Source: Actinocatenispora sp963805605
GTDB lineage: Bacteria; Actinomycetota; Actinomycetes; Mycobacteriales; Micromonosporaceae
Assembly (NCBI GenBank): GCA_963805605.1
Contig: CAWDUX010000002.1
Location: 1,922,001 to 1,986,000 of the forward strand
DNA length: 64,000 nt
Reading direction: 5' to 3'
The position numbers and the translations under genes were made by a program. Under the pieces are notes generated by a model. It was not told the DNA's origin. It did no database searches and saw nothing but the letters and a program-made list of their open reading frames with translations. Every line of letters begins with the position of its first letter. Position 1 is the stretch's first letter. Positions 16,314 to 25,161 of this stretch are shown piece after piece.

Positions 16314-18697
16314 TCAGCGTCCCGGGTCGTGCCGACGTAGCGCCAGGCGGGTCGCGACGAACAGGACGACGGTCTGCGCGAGCAGCATGCCGGTGGCGAA
16401 CAGCCAGTCGTGCCGGGTGTGCTGCCACAGCCCGTCCTTGGTCGGGTCGACCATGATGGCGCGCAGGTCCACCCCGGCAGCTGCGGCCGCGTACGCCCAA
16501 CGGGCCGGTGCCAGCCAGGACAGCTGCGCGATCACCACCCGGTCGTCGACGGCGAACAGCCCACCGCACAGCACCAGCTGCGCCATCACCAGACCGACCA
16601 GTACCGGCATGGTCTGTTCGGAGGTCGTGACGTACGCGCTGATCAGCAGCCCGAGCGTGGTGGATGCGAGGGCGACCAGGGCGAGCACCACGATCAGTTC
16701 CAGGGTCGGTGAGCCCAGCAGCAGCGAGTCCGGTGGCCGTTTCCGGCCGGCCAGGCCGAGCAGCACGAACAGCACCACCTGACCGGTGTTGACGACCGCG
16801 AACACGGCCATCTTCGCGCCCAGGTAGGCGCCCGGGGACAACCCGACGGCGCGTTCCCGCCGGTAGATCGCCCGTTCGCCGACCATCTCGCGGATCCCGC
16901 CGGCCAGACCCATGAAGACCGCGCCGATGACCAGGATGGTCAGCAGCTGGCCGGCCTCCACCGAGCGGTGTACGGCGTTGTCGGGCGGGCCAGTCCGTCG
17001 TCGCCGGGCACCACGTGCAGCAGTGCGGCCAGCCCGAGGGGCAGCCCGATCAGCAGCGAACCGTACAGCCGGTCGGCCAGGGTCACCGCGACGGTCCGTC
17101 TGGCCACAATGGACAGCTGGCGGCCGAATCCCTGCCGGGCCGGTGCCGCCCCCACCGGGCCGGTCCCCGGTACCGGCTGCACCCGCGCGGCCGGCGCAGC
17201 CCGGCCGGCGGCATGCTCGGCGTACCGGCCGGCCCAGTGCTCCGGTTCGGTTGCGACCCTCTGGAACACCTCGGCGTACTCGCGCGCGCCGAAGAAACCG
17301 AGCAGCGCGTCCGGCGGGCCGAAGTAGGTGACCATCCCACCGCGGCCGAGCACCAGAACCCGGTCGCAGGCGTTGAGGTGCAGCACGCTGTGGGTGACCA
17401 CGCAGACCGTACGGCCGCCGTCGGCGAGTTCCCGCAACGCCAGCATCACGTCCCGATCCAGCGCCGGGTCCAGCCCGGAGGTCGGCTCGTCGAGGAACAG
17501 CAGGGACGGTTCGGTGAGCAGTTCCAGCCCCACCGAGGTGCGTTTACGCTGGCCGCCGGACAGGGTGCTGATCCGCTGGTCGGCGCGTTCGGTCAAGTCG
17601 AGCTTGGCCAGCACCTCGTCGATGCGCTGTTCCCGCTCGGCGGCGGTGACGTCACTACCGAACCGCAGTTCGGCGGCGTAGCGCAGGGCGCGGCGTACGG
17701 TCAGCTGCTTGTGCAGGATGTCGTCCTGCGGTACCAGCCCGATCCGGTGCCGCAGATCGTCGTACTCGGCGTAGAGGTCACGGTCCTGGTAGTGCACCGT
17801 GCCGGCGCCGGCGGGTCGGATCCCGGTCAGCGCGCCCAGCAGCGTCGACTTGCCCGCACCGCTGGGGCCCACCACGGCGAGCAGGCTGCTGTCACCCAGT
17901 TCGAAGCTGACCTCGCGCAGCAGCGTACGGCCGTCGATGGTGACGGTCAGACCGTCGGCACGCAGCGACACCCGGCCGTTGTCGACGTACTCGCGCAACT
18001 GGACACCGTCGAACTGCAGCTGGTGGTGTCCGGCGGAGACCACATCACCGGAGTGCAGCGGGGCCTGCGTGATGCGGTGCCCGTTGACGTACGTGCCGTT
18101 GCGGGTGCCGAGATCCACCACCTGGTAGCCGGCGTCGGTCTGGCGTAGTTCCGCGTGCCGGCGCGACACCAGCAGGTCGGTGAGCACGATGTCGCTGTCC
18201 GGCGCGCGGCCGATCCGTACCCGGGCGGTCACCCGGTGCACCGCCGAGGGCACGCGGCCGCCGGGGCCCGGCGCCGCGCCGGCCAGTTGGTACCCGGGCG
18301 GCGCAGCGGGTGTCGGTGTGGGCGGGAACAGCGAGTGTTCGGTCAGCGGCGCGGTCGCGGTCGCCGGCACCGGTCCGGCTACGACCTCCGGGCGCAGGGT
18401 CAGTTCCGCGCCGACGCTGGCGTCACCGAGCCGCAGCGTGCACGCCGGCCCGACCGCCAGCTCGTGCACCCGCCGCCCGTCGACGAACGTGCCGTTGCTA
18501 CTGCCCAGGTCACGGATCCACCACTGCCCACCGGTCCACTCCAACGCGAGGTGCTCGCGCGACACCCGGGAGTCGTCGACGACGACCTGGCAGAGCGGAT
18601 CGCGTCCGACCAATGCCACCGGTGCGCCCGGCGCGCCGGCATCGTCCGGGGAGAACCGGTGCGGGCCGGCGGGCGTGGACACCAGCAGAACGCTCAC
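16314..18697 (-). pseudogene. FHA-domain ABC transporter (ATPase plus ABC-2 permease), one frameshift
   Basis: About 795 residues in two frames. From GTG 18697: FHA domain 1 (about 29-82, VGRDPLCQVVVDDSRVSREH), FHA domain 2 (about 160-220, IGRAPDSDIVLTDLLVSRRH), an ABC ATPase (Walker A GPSGAGKST near 277, signature LSGGQRKRTSVGLELL near 379, Walker B LLFLDEPTSGLD near 400), then the first permease helix. The frame breaks at 16980-16989 in a G-run (cgggcggg). The ABC-2 permease continues in another frame from EAGQLLTILVIGAVFMG to 16314. The GTG overlaps the stop of the upstream Ser/Thr kinase by 4 bp. Probably one functional gene with a single base error. FHA domains bind phosphothreonine, so the kinase is the likely partner. 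Confidence 0.8.
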
Positions 18698-20583
18698 CGG
18701 GAGCTCGGCAGGTGCCGGGCCATCATGGTGGCCAGTTGGGTGGCGTCGGACTGGGCGCCACCCCGGTCGGTGGACATGCTCAGCTGCATCACGACCTGAC
18801 CGGAGCGCACCAGTACCAGCATGTTCGGACTGCTGGAGTACTCGTCGTGTGGACGGCTGTACGCCACGGCCTGGTTGTCGATCTTGCCGATCTCGAACTT
18901 GTTCCAGCCGCAACGCTCGATCTCCTTGGTGGCGGCGTTGAGGTAGTCGGTGGCCGCCTTGCCGTAGAAGCCGGACACCGCAGAGGCGACGTACGAGCTG
19001 GACACGTAGTAGGCGTTGCTGGTCTGCGATCCGATGGCGTTACCGGGGATGGCGCCCTCCGCGCACGGCGCGAACTCGCTGGGGCCGCCCATCAGCACCG
19101 TGTCCCGCTGCGAATCGCTGGCCCTGCTGATGTTGTCCGTGCTCTCGCCGGTGACCTGGGCGATCTGGGCGACCGAGACCAGCGCCGGCTGCAGCTTGCC
19201 CACCGCGGGTGGCGGCACCTTGCGGTCCACCGAGATGCTCGGCGACGGGTCGGTGCCCAGCCCGCCACCGCTGTGACCATCGGACAGGTACGTCTGGTAG
19301 AGGCCCAGACCGCAGCAGGACACGAAGACCAGTCCGAGCACACCGCCGATGATCGCGATGATCTTGCCGGTGGCTTTCTTCTTTGGCGGGGCACCGCCGA
19401 ACGGTGGCGGACCGAACCCGCCGGGCATCGGCATCGGCGGCGGTGGCGCCGGGTGCGCCCCCGGCGGCCCCGGCATCGGGCCGCTGGACATGGGCTGGCC
19501 GGACATGGGCTGGCCGGACATCGGGCGCCCCGACATCGGTTGCGCCGACATGGGCTGACCCGATATGGGCTGACCCGACATCGGCTGTGCGGAAACCGGT
19601 CCGCTGGAGGTCAGCGGACCGGTCAGTGGTGGCCCGGAGAACGGCGGCGCCGGATGACCACTGGTCGGCGCACCGAACGCGGTCTCCGGCTGGGCGGGCG
19701 CACCGAGCGTGGTCTGATCCACCGGCGTACGCAACGCCCGCAGCCACTCTGCGGCGCGCTGCGGGCGGCGCGCCGCACTGCCCGACAGCATCAGCAGGAT
19801 GCCGTTGGCGACACGGCCCTGCGCGGCGCCGAGTACGGCGGTGAGCCGCTGCGTCATCCCCTCGACATCACCGGGTATCGGTGTCTGGCCGGTCATCGCG
19901 TAGTAGACGGTGGCACCGACGGCGTACCGGTCGGAGGCCGGACCGTACTCGCCCCGGTGCAGCGACTCCGGCGCCATGAACGGCACGGTCCCGGACACCT
20001 TCGACATGGTGGCCTGGCCGTCGAAGCGGACCAGCCCGAAATCGACCAGGTAGACCCGGCCGTCGTCGGCGAGCAGGATGTTCGCCGGCTTGATGTCGCG
20101 GTGCAGGACCGGTTGGCCGCCGGTGTCGCGACCGCTGTGCAGGTAGTCGACCGCCTCCGCGACCTTTTCCAGCGGCTCCAGCGCGGCCATTCCGGAGACC
20201 TGTCCGGACTCCAGCGCCTCCTGCAGGCTGCGTCCCTCGATCCACTTCATCACCAGGTACAGCCGGGGCGCGGTGTCGGTGTCCTGGTCACCGGCGGCGT
20301 GTGGCGGCGGGCCGACGAACACCTCCCGTACCTTCACCAGTGCCGGGTGTTCCAGCTGGGTGAGCAGCGCGACCTGCAGCCGCAGGTTCTCCAGCCACCG
20401 GTCGGCATCGGCCAGATGCTCGGCGTGGATGATCTTGACGGCATACCGGAACGAGTAGCTGGACTGCTGCTCGACCGCGCTCCAGATCTCACCTTCACCG
20501 CCGGCGGAACGGCGTTCGAGAAGCTGGTAGCGGTCCGGAGCATCGGCCGGGCCGGCGAACTGCTCCTGGGGGTGCTGGGGCAT
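18694..20583 (-). CDS. Transmembrane serine/threonine protein kinase
   Basis: A 629-aa Hanks-type kinase. The kinase domain spans about 20-270, with Lys50 (YAVKII), catalytic loop HRDIKPANILL (Asp163), VDFGLV (181-183) and the APE-like FMAPES. A Pro-rich juxtamembrane region carries seven to eight MSGQP pentapeptide repeats. One transmembrane helix follows (IIAIIGGVLGLVFVSCCGL), then an extracellular sensor-like domain with paired Cys. Two Met codons (20583, 20592) are possible starts; neither has a strong ribosome site. The stop overlaps the GTG of the FHA-ABC gene, so kinase and presumed phospho-dependent transporter are made together. Confidence 0.88.
   Translation of the reverse strand: MPQHPQEQFAGPADAPDRYQLLERRSAGGEGEIWSAVEQQSSYSFRYAVKIIHAEHLADADRWLENLRLQVALLTQLEHPALVKVREVFVGPPPHAAGDQDTDTAPRLYLVMKWIEGRSLQEALESGQVSGMAALEPLEKVAEAVDYLHSGRDTGGQPVLHRDIKPANILLADDGRVYLVDFGLVRFDGQATMSKVSGTVPFMAPESLHRGEYGPASDRYAVGATVYYAMTGQTPIPGDVEGMTQRLTAVLGAAQGRVANGILLMLSGSAARRPQRAAEWLRALRTPVDQTTLGAPAQPETAFGAPTSGHPAPPFSGPPLTGPLTSSGPVSAQPMSGQPISGQPMSAQPMSGRPMSGQPMSGQPMSSGPMPGPPGAHPAPPPPMPMPGGFGPPPFGGAPPKKKATGKIIAIIGGVLGLVFVSCCGLGLYQTYLSDGHSGGGLGTDPSPSISVDRKVPPPAVGKLQPALVSVAQIAQVTGESTDNISRASDSQRDTVLMGGPSEFAPCAEGAIPGNAIGSQTSNAYYVSSSYVASAVSGFYGKAATDYLNAATKEIERCGWNKFEIGKIDNQAVAYSRPHDEYSSSPNMLVLVRSGQVVMQLSMSTDRGGAQSDATQLATMMARHLPSSR
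19486..19590 (-). repeat. 15-bp tandem repeats coding MSGQP pentapeptides
   Basis: Seven consecutive 15-bp units close to ggacatgggctggcc, with a divergent eighth. They lie inside the kinase gene and encode its Pro-rich linker (MSGQP, ISGQP, MSAQP, MSGRP variants). Copy number is likely to vary between strains. Confidence 0.85.
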
Positions 20584-20695
20584 GGCGCACATAGTGCCAG
20601 GGCGATGCACGTCCCCAACACGACGGCCGCCCATCCCTGGTCCACCGAAACACTGCCACAACCACGATCGCAGCGTTGTACCAGGTAGAACCGGC

Positions 20696-21946
20696 TCAGG
20701 CTTCGGCCGGGCGACCGGCGAACCGACGCACCGCGACCGCGCCGGCCGCGGCCACCAGCACGCCACCGGCGAGGTATGCCGGGGCCGGCCCCAGGTCGGT
20801 GGTCACCCAGCCCAGCGCGAGCGCACCGAGCCCACCCATCAGGATGTTCGCCGCCACCACGGTGGCCTCGACCTGGCCCATCCGTTCCGGCGGGGCCAGG
20901 TGGGCGAAGGTCGCCTGCGCACCGACCACCCAGCAGGCACAGCCGCCGGCGAGCCCGTTGCACACCGCGACCAGCCAGACCGGACCGTCGAGCATCAGCG
21001 TCACCCCGGCGGCCAGCAGCAGTACGCCGACCGTGGCGGCCAGCGCCACCTGGTGCAGCGGACGTTCCAGGAACCGCCCCCGGGCCAGTACGGCGCTGAA
21101 CAGGCCACCGCCGATCGCCCAGCTGGCCATCAGTACGGGCAGGAACCCACCGTGCGCGAGCCGCGGCGCGACCGTCTCCGGGAATCCGTTGACCAGGAAC
21201 GACACCCAGGTGAGTACCGCCAGCGAACGCAACGTCGGATGGCTGAACACCAGCCGGAAACCGGCGGTGGGTGGGGGGCGTCGGGGCCGCACCACCCGCG
21301 CCGTCAGCGGCAGGGTGACCAGCACGCCGGCCGCCAGCAGGAAGGACACCACGTCCAGACCGAGCGCCCAGCGGACCCCGAGGGTGAGGGTGAGCCCGGC
21401 GCCGACCACGATGCCGACCACCTGGGCGCTCTGCCCGATGATCGCCGCCACCCCGAACAGCGGCAGCCGCTCGTCGCGGGTCATCGACTCGGCGATCACC
21501 GCGGCGTTGGTACTGCGGTAGATGGCCCGCATCGCGCCGAGCAGGGCAGCGGCCACGATGCCGGTCCAGGCGTTCGGACGCACCATCGGTACGGCGATGA
21601 TCGCGGCGCCCGCCAGGGTGCAGGCCACCAGCAGGGTACGGCGCTGCGGGCGGTCCAGCCAGCCGCTGAACGCGGTCGCCACCAGTAGCGCGGGCAGTGA
21701 ACGGGCCGCGTACACGGCCGCCGGGGCGAGCACCGAGCCGGTGCTGCGGTACGCGAGCAGCAGCAGAGCCGAGAGTCCGACGAAGTCACCGAGGTCGGAG
21801 ATGATCTGGGTGATGATCAGCCGGGCACCGACCGGATGCCGGAAGACCGCGCGGTATCCGCGCCGCGCCGGTGCGGCGTCACTGGTCGCGTCGCGCGCAT
21901 CATCGAGGCCCGGGCCGGGCGCCGACGCCGAGCCGTTGCCGGCCAT
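20696..21946 (-). CDS. Major facilitator superfamily (MFS) transporter
   Basis: A 416-aa, about 12-helix inner-membrane transporter of the MFS drug-exporter or enterobactin-exporter type. It has FRHPVGARLIITQIISDLGDFVG at helix 1, LPLFGVAAIIGQSAQVVGIVVGAGL and the second-half start FSHPTLRSLAVLTWVSFLVNG. The ATG at 21946 shares its A with the TGA of the upstream DUF6065-like gene (TGATG), so the two are coupled. The substrate is unknown; the coupled gene suggests export of its product, which is inference. Confidence 0.85.
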   Translation of the reverse strand: MAGNGSASAPGPGLDDARDATSDAAPARRGYRAVFRHPVGARLIITQIISDLGDFVGLSALLLLAYRSTGSVLAPAAVYAARSLPALLVATAFSGWLDRPQRRTLLVACTLAGAAIIAVPMVRPNAWTGIVAAALLGAMRAIYRSTNAAVIAESMTRDERLPLFGVAAIIGQSAQVVGIVVGAGLTLTLGVRWALGLDVVSFLLAAGVLVTLPLTARVVRPRRPPPTAGFRLVFSHPTLRSLAVLTWVSFLVNGFPETVAPRLAHGGFLPVLMASWAIGGGLFSAVLARGRFLERPLHQVALAATVGVLLLAAGVTLMLDGPVWLVAVCNGLAGGCACWVVGAQATFAHLAPPERMGQVEATVVAANILMGGLGALALGWVTTDLGPAPAYLAGGVLVAAAGAVAVRRFAGRPAEA

Positions 21947-22779
21947 CAGCCCTGGCCCTGCTGACGTCGGGTACGTTCCCGGGCCCGCTGTTGCGCCCGG
22001 TAGGCGGCGGCACCGCCCTCCCCACGTCGTTGCCTGCTGGACACGAACTCCGCCCACACCTCGTCGGGGAACTCCGCCAGCCCACGGGCGGTCGTTGCGT
22101 CCACTGTGGACGAGGCGGTCACCGCCACCCTCGGTACGACCTGGACCACCATGATCGGCAACCGGCGGTGGAAGCGCACCACCCGGCCCGGCTCGGTCAA
22201 CCGGACCATGGTCGGCATCGCGGAGCGAAACCAGTCGGTCTCCATGACCCCTTCCAGGATCTGGTGGCCGGGCTGGTGCGGCCAGTTGGGCAGGCCCCTG
22301 GCCAGGACGGACCAGCCCGGCGACGTACGTATCAGCAGCCCGGTGATGATCTCCAGGCAGTTGATCGCGCGCGGGTCGGCGTTGATGAACGGCACCGGCG
22401 GTCGGCCGGCCCGGTCGAACACCGCGAAGTCGGTACGAAAGTGTTCCGGCGCGGTCTCCAGTGCCTCCCGGACACCTGGTACGGCGCCCTCGTGACCGCC
22501 GGACAGCGATTCCCAGCCGACCGGATCGTTCCGCTCGTCCAGCGGCGACCACACCGTGTCCTGGCCGTCCCAGCGGACCGCGAAGTCCAGGGGCGGGAAG
22601 ACGTACCAACCGAAGGACGATGCCTCGGTGACCGGCAGGCACTGCTGGACGGCCCGGGACGGCAACGAGCCGCGGACGCTGCCGGAGGCCGGTTCGGGCA
22701 CGGGTGCGTCCGGGTAGAGCGAGAAGAACTCGACACTCGGAGCGGTGACGCCCGGGTCGGCTGGCTCCCTGTCGATCAT
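21946..22779 (-). CDS. DUF6065-like protein
   Basis: A 277-aa protein resembling DUF6065: VEFFSLYPDAPVPEPASG near the start, EASSFGWYVFPPLDFAVRW, then INCLEIITGLLIRTSPGWSVL and HQILEGVMETDWFRSAMPTM. The C-terminus is charged and Gln/Arg-rich. No catalytic function is established, though the family often sits in natural-product neighbourhoods, in my recollection. Ribosome site TAGGAG precedes the ATG by 7 nt. It is coupled to the MFS gene by a 1-bp stop/start overlap. Confidence 0.6.
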   Translation of the reverse strand: MIDREPADPGVTAPSVEFFSLYPDAPVPEPASGSVRGSLPSRAVQQCLPVTEASSFGWYVFPPLDFAVRWDGQDTVWSPLDERNDPVGWESLSGGHEGAVPGVREALETAPEHFRTDFAVFDRAGRPPVPFINADPRAINCLEIITGLLIRTSPGWSVLARGLPNWPHQPGHQILEGVMETDWFRSAMPTMVRLTEPGRVVRFHRRLPIMVVQVVPRVAVTASSTVDATTARGLAEFPDEVWAEFVSSRQRRGEGGAAAYRAQQRARERTRRQQGQG

Positions 22780-22927
22780 CGGCCGCTCCTACCAGGTGGC
22801 CCCTGTCAGGGCGGGGCCCAAATGGTAACGATGACGCGTGCCGCAGACAATGGACGTAGTAGATCCGATATCCGACATCCGGTGCGCGAGTCCGGTCAGT
22901 CGACCGGGACCAGGCCAGCCGTTGGGA

Positions 22928-23095
22928 TCAGCGGTAGAAGTGCAGGTCGACCACGGTGTGGTCGGGGTCGTACACGGCGAGCGTGTCGCCGTAGTTGTCC
23001 AGGAACTTCTCCGTACCGGAGGCCACCTGCAGGCTCGCGCCCGGCGCCAGGCCGCTGCCGTGCCACCCACTGCCGTGCCACCCATTGCCGCGATC
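22928..23095 (-). pseudogene. Gene-tail fragment between 22780 and 23222
   Basis: An open frame with no ATG ends SLQVASGTEKFLDNYG, TLAVYDPDHTVVDLHFYR and a TGA at 22928; its upstream limit is a TAG at 23096-23098. The sequence reads like the C-terminus of a real protein but has no start. The upstream part includes two tandem copies of ctgccgtgccaccca (23055-23084). The rest of the 22780-23222 gap holds the DUF6065 gene promoter and nothing else I can name. Confidence 0.35.
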
Positions 23096-23222
23096 CTAGT
23101 GCCGCGACCGGACAGGCCAACGGTGTCCGGGTGGGGCCGGTCGCCCGGTTCGCGGATACGGAGGCGGGAACCGTGGTGGAATCCGGGTACCGACAACCAC
23201 TCCGACAGCTGGGGACTTGTCC

Positions 23223-23888
23223 ATGCCGCGTCCGTACGTTCTGCTCAGTGTCGCGGTCAGCATCGACGGCCATATCGACGATGCCGGCCCGGGGCGGTTG
23301 CTGCTGTCCAACGACGCCGACTTCGACCGGGTGGACCAGGTACGCGCCGGGTCCGACGCCATCCTGATCGGTGCGGCGACCCTGCGTACCGACGATCCGC
23401 GGCTGGTCGTGCGCTCCGAGCAGCGGCGGGCACAGCGGCGGGCGCGGGGGCTTCCCGAGTACCCACTGAAGGTCGTGCTGACCAGCACCGGGGACCTCGA
23501 CCCGGAGCTGCGATTCTGGCACTACGGCGGTGACAAGATCGTCTACAGCACGGAGATCGGTGCGGGCAGGATGCGGGAGCCGCTGGCCGGACTGGCGGAG
23601 GTCGTACCGCTGGGGCCGAGCCTGGACTTCGGCCGGGTACTCGACGAGCTGGGTGCTCGCGGGGTGCGACAGCTGATGGTGGAGGGTGGCGGGCAGGTGC
23701 ACACCGCGTTCCTGTCCGCCGGGCTGGTCGACGAGATCCAGCTGGCCGTGGCGCCGATCGTGGTCGGCGACGACAGCGCGCCCCGGTTCCTCAACCCGGC
23801 CGGCTACCCGGGCGGCCCGACCCGGCGGCTGCGGATGGTCGAGACCCGCCCGGTCGGCGACGTCGTCCTCATCCGCTACCTCCCCTGA
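23223..23888 (+). CDS. RibD C-terminal / dihydrofolate reductase-family protein
   Basis: A 221-aa DHFR-fold reductase close to the RibD reductase domain. It has PRPYVLLSVAVSIDGHIDD, DAILIGAATLRTDDPRLVVR, DKIVYSTEIG, GVRQLMVEGGGQVHTAFL and VDEIQLAVAPIVVGDD. Standalone members include 2,5-diamino-6-ribosylamino-pyrimidinone reductases of riboflavin or deazaflavin metabolism; here there are no neighbouring rib genes, so the role is open. ATG 23223 is used; a TTG two codons earlier is less likely. Confidence 0.8.
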   Translation: MPRPYVLLSVAVSIDGHIDDAGPGRLLLSNDADFDRVDQVRAGSDAILIGAATLRTDDPRLVVRSEQRRAQRRARGLPEYPLKVVLTSTGDLDPELRFWHYGGDKIVYSTEIGAGRMREPLAGLAEVVPLGPSLDFGRVLDELGARGVRQLMVEGGGQVHTAFLSAGLVDEIQLAVAPIVVGDDSAPRFLNPAGYPGGPTRRLRMVETRPVGDVVLIRYLP

Positions 23889-23962
23889 CACCGCCCGACC
23901 TGGCCATCGCCCCCAGGCCACGACGCACCGGCAACGACGCGCAGCCCACGACGCGCAGTGGG

Positions 23963-24020
23963 CATTTTCCCCGAAAGACCGTTTAGTCACTTTCTATCCA
24001 GCGGACATTCGGGGAAAATG
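23963..24020 (+). repeat. 58-bp palindromic element, copy A
   Basis: CATTTTCCCCGAA at the left end and its perfect inverse TTCGGGGAAAATG at the right enclose a 32-bp interior that includes GTTTA and ends GACA. It is the same length as copies B and C. It lies in the 23889-24512 gap, which has no gene. Confidence 0.85.
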
Positions 24021-24045
24021 ACCCAGCCGCGAGCGTCCCGTGGTG

Positions 24046-24103
24046 CATTTTCCCCGAATGTCGTCTTAGCAGATCCGGACATAACTTCGATTCGGGGAAA
24101 ATG
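24046..24103 (-). repeat. 58-bp palindromic element, copy B (inverted)
   Basis: The same 13-bp terminal inverted repeats and the same 58-bp length. Judged by the GTT-containing and GACA interior ends, it is inverted relative to copy A, which lies 25 bp away. Confidence 0.85.
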
Positions 24104-24180
24104 CTCACCGCACTGGCGCTGGTTGCGTCGAGCACCAGCTGAAGCCGGCCCCGGCTGCAGCACCAGCACGGCTGGGGCGC

Positions 24181-24283
24181 GTTGATCATGGCCTCATTGC
24201 GTTGACCATGGCCTCACCGGAACCCTCCTCGGGGCGTGTCGCGGCACTGAGGCCATGATCAACGCGCCCAGGCCATGATCAAC
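24181..24283. repeat. REP-like cluster of GTTGATCATGGCC motifs
   Basis: Two forward copies (GTTGATCATGGCCTCA at 24181-24196 and GTTGACCATGGCCTCA at 24201-24216) face two inverted copies (TGAGGCCATGATCAAC at 24248-24263 and AGGCCATGATCAAC at 24270-24283). The arrangement can form a large cruciform. Together with the 58-bp elements it fills the 624-bp gap at 23889-24512. Confidence 0.7.
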
Positions 24284-24490
24284 GGACCCGGACCGGATGC
24301 CGGGCTGACGACGGGCCGCTACTCGTCCGCACCGGCACGGTATGACAAGCCGCGCATGCCGGCGCGACCCCGACGACCTGCAGCGCAACGCAGGACAGCT
24401 GACGCAGCTCGACGACGTGCGTACCGCCATAGACTCTGCAGATGAGCAGACTTTTAAAAATATTAAGATCGACTTCTTGAAAATTAAGCA

Positions 24491-24512
24491 ATCTGAGGCT
24501 CATACTTCAGAT
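24491..24512 (+). promoter_or_regulatory. Inverted repeat in the AT-rich leader of the DUF2089 operon
   Basis: ATCTGA and TCAGAT arms are separated by 10 nt and abut the ATG at 24513. They end an unusually AT-rich stretch (24448-24490, runs of A and T) in an otherwise about 70% GC region. It could be an operator or a hairpin that hides the start codon. Confidence 0.4.
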
Positions 24513-24890
24513 ATGACAGAGCAGGCGATGGACTGGCAGGAACTCACGAACCTGACCCGGGGCCAGCCGTTCGTCGTCGAGCGGGTGCGCCTGGCGGGCA
24601 ACGGCGTCGCGATCGAGGGCGAGTTCGAGCTGCCGCAACTGGCTCAGCTCAACGTCGAGGATCAGGTCTTCGTCACGGCGTTCGTGCGGTGCCACGGTTC
24701 CATCAAGGAGATGGAGCGGATCTTCGGGGTGAGCTACCCGACGATCAAGTCACGGCTCAATCGGATCACCCAGATGCTCGACTTCGTCGAGACCGACCCG
24801 GCGCCCTCGCGGGCCGACATCATCGACCGGTTGCGCCGCGGCGAGATCACCGCGCAGCAGGCCTTGTCCGAACTGGAGGGTCGGGCGTGA
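24513..24890 (+). CDS. DUF2089-family protein
   Basis: A 125-aa DUF2089 protein: PFVVERVRLAGNGVAIEGEF, LPQLAQLNVEDQVFVTAFVR, then the helix-turn-helix-like HGSIKEMERIFGVSYPTIKS followed by RLNRI. The C-terminal helix RADIIDRLRRGEITAQQALSE resembles the SHOCT-type motif in the third gene of the operon. DUF2089 proteins are thought to be small DNA-binding regulators. ATG 24513 follows an AT-rich leader; the longer frame to 24342 is not conserved. The stop shares a base with the next start (TGATG). Confidence 0.85.
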   Translation: MTEQAMDWQELTNLTRGQPFVVERVRLAGNGVAIEGEFELPQLAQLNVEDQVFVTAFVRCHGSIKEMERIFGVSYPTIKSRLNRITQMLDFVETDPAPSRADIIDRLRRGEITAQQALSELEGRA

Positions 24891-25150
24891 TGCCGCAGCT
24901 GGTGACCGTACGGGTCAGCCGCCCGGACCGTCGCCCCGTCCGGATCTGGGTGCCGGTGCTCCCCGTGCTGCTCGTGCTCTTCACCGGTCGTGGTCCTGGC
25001 CGTGCTGGCGGCGACCGTGGCCTGCCTCGATGTTACCGCATCAGTGTGGTGCGGGCACTCGGCGCCGGTTGGCGCGTGGTCTCCGCGCTGCCCGGCACCC
25101 GGGTCGACATCGAGCAGGGCCGCACGGCCGTGCTCGTAGCTATCCGATAG
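24890..25150 (+). CDS. Small membrane protein of the DUF2089 operon (internally frameshifted)
   Basis: An 86-aa frame starting MPQLVTVRVSRPDRRPVRIW. The middle (about 24980-25035) is nonsense in this frame, but in the +1 frame it reads SPVVVLAVLAATVACL, the expected membrane helix. The original frame then resumes with YRISVVRALGAGWRVVSALPG and VDIEQGRTAVLVAIR. Two compensating single-base indels therefore explain it. The true product is probably one transmembrane helix with cytosolic ends. It is coupled to the DUF2089 gene by a 1-bp overlap. Confidence 0.65.
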   Translation: MPQLVTVRVSRPDRRPVRIWVPVLPVLLVLFTGRGPGRAGGDRGLPRCYRISVVRALGAGWRVVSALPGTRVDIEQGRTAVLVAIR

Positions 25151-25161
25151 GAGAGGTTCGA

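Noticed and set aside
19486..19590. Possible CRISPR-like short tandem repeat
   Set aside because: Units are 15 bp, contiguous without spacers, and in frame with the kinase linker (MSGQP repeats).
18310..20688. A 792-codon plus-strand open frame
   Set aside because: Antisense shadow of the Ser/Thr kinase and FHA-ABC genes; composition typical of third-position GC bias.
22928..23095. A complete small gene
   Set aside because: The frame has no ATG and only late alternative starts; it is bounded upstream by TAG, so it is listed only as a fragment.
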